From the NCBI GenBank assembly GCA_021234155.1, contig JAJEKV010000002.1, forward strand, positions 41,963,203 through 42,027,202: a DNA stretch of 64,000 nt, read 5' to 3'. A model generated the notes under the pieces. The model was given only the letters and a program-made list of their open reading frames with translations. It was not told the origin of the DNA and searched no databases. This DNA is from Isoetes taiwanensis. Its lineage: Eukaryota > Streptophyta > Lycopodiopsida > Isoetales > Isoetaceae. The position numbers and the translations under genes are program-made. Of the stretch, positions 63,222-64,000 are shown in pieces. The first letter of the stretch is position 1. Every line of letters starts with the position of its first letter.

Positions 63222-64000
63222 AAAAAACCCAGTCCAACCTAGATATCTAGGCTACACATCAGCCTCAGTCAATCCCAGGAACTGTATTATCAATCCAGAC
63301 GAAGAAAAATCCAAGTCTGGTACTTATGATCCAATAGCCAGATTCCTTTTGTCATAAAACAAATGTAGCCAATGAAAATCTACGTTCAAATAAGAACCAT
63401 GTCTAAATACAAGAAAAGGGACATGCGAACAAAGTTTACTCTTACAAGTTATCTTACCAAATAGTCTTCTAGTGCACGTGAGCCAAACTAAGTCCTCCGT
63501 GTTAAGATATTCCATTAAGAAGATATATTGTTGGCGCTTTTAAACCATTGCAAGCACATTCCAAACATTTATATTATTTAGAAGAAAATTACACAATCGA
63601 TCTTTGGTCCTTTTTAGCCGCTCTACTCATGTAGAGACCATTTTTTACGTACACAAATAAGGACAAATATGTAGCCAATGTGAAGATCAAGATGTAGCCA
63701 AGATCAAGCATGCATAATACATGTCTCATTTTACACATCCACGTGTTCATTAAAATTATAACATTTATGTGTCACTCGGTCTCTTCACTACAAGCTGCAC
63801 TTTACTACAAGGTGCGACATCCATGCTAAATTTGCACAGACTACTCAAGGAGTCCATTATCCACATTTAAATCAAATTCTCTAAATAATAGACACATCTC
63901 CGATTTGCCAAGCTTATATTTTTAGAACAAACATATCGTAGCTTTCATGCATGCATAGGTTTTGCATGTCATGGCCAAGTGGCTTATAAACTGACTTTTG
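63222..64000 (+). repeat. Direct repeat, copy 2, running off the right edge
   Basis: Offset 3,362 bp from copy 1. Small indels include a missing AAGTTTG near 63,795 and single-base changes. The copy continues beyond the window. Confidence 0.9.

Noticed and set aside
59862-64000. The 777-bp direct repeats as LTRs
   Set aside because: They do not start TG or end CA where visible, start in an A-tract, and no primer site, gag or pol lies between them.

Overview
The window reads as heterochromatic or intergenic DNA from a land plant with a large genome. It contains plant-type Ty3/gypsy retrotransposons, Helitrons with the plant-style hairpin plus CTAG end, a hAT, a CACTA-like element, and broken pieces of plant genes: a PPR protein, a BES1/BZR1 factor, a long-chain acyl-CoA synthetase and an SR protein. 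The style of the PPR fragment and the non-chromovirus retroelement made me think of a fern or another seed-free plant, but this is inference. I see no intact single-copy host gene with certainty; a few plausible minus-strand exons lie in 58-62 kb.

Layout. (1) 1-11.18 kb: a decayed minus-strand chromovirus (element 1; left end outside the window) with its 5' LTR at 9,510-11,177 and a degraded initiator-Met-type primer site. Between primer site and gag lie about 4.3 kb of extra coding sequence. One unit is a basic tail plus a histone H3-like fold. The other is an unknown protein, ORF b. Each has its own TATA box and a pair of about 65-bp hairpin motifs. (2) 11.18-17.34 kb: a second Ty3/gypsy element (minus strand) of a non-chromovirus clade, with three CCHC knuckles, protease, a Ser/Pro/His repeat linker, RT/RNase H and integrase. 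It is interrupted or truncated by element 1. (3) 17.35-27.65 kb: a segment bounded by 31-bp inverted ends and AAT duplications that looks like a CACTA-type element. It carries LACS and SR gene fragments, a 2.8-kb minisatellite, a fold-back element and several tandem arrays. (4) 27.80-51.52 kb: a second, better preserved member of the element-1 family (element 2, minus strand). Its 3' LTR is split by a 5.2-kb Helitron. Its pol is split by an 8.66-kb hAT with a perfect 8-bp target duplication. The hAT carries a PPR fragment and is itself split by a 5.8-kb Helitron of the same family. Upstream of gag, element 2 again has ORF b and a histone H3 C-terminal fold, cut off at 51,520. (5) 51.5-64 kb: AT-rich DNA with short tandem repeats, a BES1/BZR1 5' fragment, a GC-rich hairpin island, a few putative exons and a 3.36-kb-spaced direct repeat running off the right edge.

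How it fits together. The most interesting point is that two diverged copies of one chromovirus family, whose integrase ends in a chromodomain, both carry a histone H3-like gene and a second shared unknown gene ahead of gag, in the same order and apparently under their own promoters. Both histone copies here are frameshifted, so this window shows the fossil of the arrangement. The rest is a textbook nest whose insertion order can be read from target duplications and reading-frame breaks.
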